DNA of 64,000 nt from Yersinia rochesterensis (GTDB lineage Bacteria; Pseudomonadota; Gammaproteobacteria; Enterobacterales; Enterobacteriaceae): positions 124,001-188,000 of the forward strand of contig NZ_CP032482.1 in assembly GCF_003600645.1 (NCBI RefSeq). The letters run 5' to 3'. The notes under the pieces are model-generated. The model searched no databases. It was not told where the DNA came from and saw nothing but the letters and a program-made list of their open reading frames with translations. This document shows, in pieces, positions 63,070-64,000 of this stretch (position 1 is the stretch's first letter; the number at the start of each line of letters is the position of its first letter). The position numbers and the translations under genes are program-made.

Positions 63070-64000
63070 TTAGTCCAATTCTTCTAATAATAGCGGCCAC
63101 TGAACATAGCTCTGCCAATGACTTTCTTGTTCTAATGCTTCTGCACGGTAAGGATGCTGTTGCAGCCAGCCCTGAGGTAACAGTACATAAAGCCCCTCAC
63201 TATTGGCCCGTAGCCTAACCGCCGGTAGTGTGTCATCCCGGCGACGGCTGGAGAATATAATCGCCAGACGCAATAAACAACACAAATGCTGAGCCATCTC
63301 TACTGGCAATGCATTTTGTTGATTTAACAGCAAAAGATCGATCGTATTACTCTGATTTTGCAGCAAAGCCGCAAGTAGCAGTTTTTGAGCGGGAGTAAAA
63401 CCAGGGAGATCCAGATTGCGTATCAGGTAAGCAGCATGTTGCGGAGCACGTTTAAAATCGATGCTTAGGCCAATTTCGTGCATCAAACAGGCATTTTGCA
63501 ATAACTCGCGACATCGGCCATCAAGATGCCACTCTTTTTCCACCTGAAGTAAAAAGTTATCGGCCAATTTACTGACGCGTTTGGCTTGTTCAGTATCCAG
63601 TAAATAGCGGCGCTGTATATTTCTCACTGTTCGGCTGCGAACATCTTGTTCTACCGGCAAATGAAGCATGCCATAGACCAGCCCTTCACGTAGTGCGCCG
63701 CCCGCTAGCGTCATGCTTTCAATCGCCAACTCTTGGAATATTGCAATTAAGATAGACAGGCCACTGGGGAAAACCAGAGCGCGTTCCAGTGTTAAACCGG
63801 GGATTTCCAGTTCTTCCAGTTTGCCACATTGAATTGCTCTTTGTTTGAGCTGCTGCAATTTGGCTAAGGTGATCAGCTCGTCCATACCTTGAGCGACCAT
63901 GATTTCTTGCAGGGCCTGAACCGTGCCAGAGGCACCGACACAGATTTGCCAGCCATGGTCACGAAAGCGCTGCGCGACAGGTTTTAGCATCTCACGAGCA
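63070..64000 (-). CDS. gppA: Guanosine pentaphosphate phosphatase, 3' part
   Basis: Converts pppGpp to ppGpp and degrades polyphosphate; Ppx/GppA family. Only the C-terminal ~310 residues are in the window; the frame stays open through position 64000 and reads [10 protein letters not shown], as inside E. coli GppA (494 aa). Visible are the actin-like-fold segment [10 protein letters not shown] and [11 protein letters not shown], and the HD-like C-terminal domain [22 protein letters not shown]. Gene order rep-gppA is conserved. Confidence 0.93.
   Translation of the reverse strand, partial: AREMLKPVAQRFRDHGWQICVGASGTVQALQEIMVAQGMDELITLAKLQQLKQRAIQCGKLEELEIPGLTLERALVFPSGLSILIAIFQELAIESMTLAGGALREGLVYGMLHLPVEQDVRSRTVRNIQRRYLLDTEQAKRVSKLADNFLLQVEKEWHLDGRCRELLQNACLMHEIGLSIDFKRAPQHAAYLIRNLDLPGFTPAQKLLLAALLQNQSNTIDLLLLNQQNALPVEMAQHLCCLLRLAIIFSSRRRDDTLPAVRLRANSEGLYVLLPQGWLQQHPYRAEALEQESHWQSYVQWPLLLEELD

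Overview
The window is a chromosomal segment of an enterobacterium, almost certainly a Yersinia of the enterocolitica-like, non-pestis kind. The housekeeping proteins match the enterobacterial families along their whole length (PPC 878 aa, ArgB 258 aa, SthA 466 aa, IlvD 616 aa, Rep 674 aa). ERIC-type palindromic elements, frequent in Yersinia, recur five times. The genus is inferred from recalled family sequences; no search was run.

Layout. 1-7.9 kb: ppc, then the arginine genes argE / argC-argB-argH, divergent around two ARG boxes. 7.9-18.3 kb: an iron/heme island between argH and oxyR, with a Fur box, hasR, four tandem hasA-type genes, hasD, hasE and hasB. Only the first HasA keeps the heme-binding tyrosine. 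18.3-28.8 kb: a flavin disulfide oxidoreductase gene and a peroxiredoxin-glutaredoxin fusion gene opposite oxyR, then sthA, fabR, yijD, trmA, a cobalamin riboswitch with btuB, and murI. 28.8-34.9 kb: a complete rRNA operon (P1/P2, 16S, tRNA-Ile, tRNA-Ala, 23S, 5S, tRNA-Asp, tRNA-Trp, terminator). 34.9-48.4 kb: hdfR, maoP with a maoS-like site, yifB/comM, then the isoleucine-valine genes ilvL-GMEDA, ilvY and ilvC with attenuator, operators and terminators.

48.4-60.4 kb is accessory DNA between ilvC and ppiC, genes that adjoin in Escherichia coli. It has two parts. The first is a large colicin E/pyocin S-like HNH nuclease bacteriocin with its immunity gene, a decayed second nuclease end, a second immunity gene, and a gene for a lambdoid Q-type antiterminator. 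The bacteriocin gene and the Q gene are each preceded by the same ~65-bp element plus an intrinsic terminator with the same loop. This suggests a phage-derived antitermination switch that controls the bacteriocin and itself, and it is the best candidate for an undescribed system here. The second part is a chaperone-usher fimbrial operon (pilin, chaperone, usher, tip adhesin, second chaperone). 60.4-64 kb returns to core genes: ppiC, rep and the 3' part of gppA, which runs off the window.

How the parts work together. The arg and ilv blocks are biosynthetic units with visible local control (ArgR boxes, attenuator, IlvY operators). The has genes form one heme-acquisition unit: secreted hemophore, type I exporter parts, receptor and dedicated TonB-like energiser. 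OxyR, the peroxiredoxin fusion and the flavoprotein look like a peroxide-defence cassette. The murI-rrn-Asp-Trp-hdfR arrangement joins flanks that belong to two different rRNA operons in E. coli K-12.
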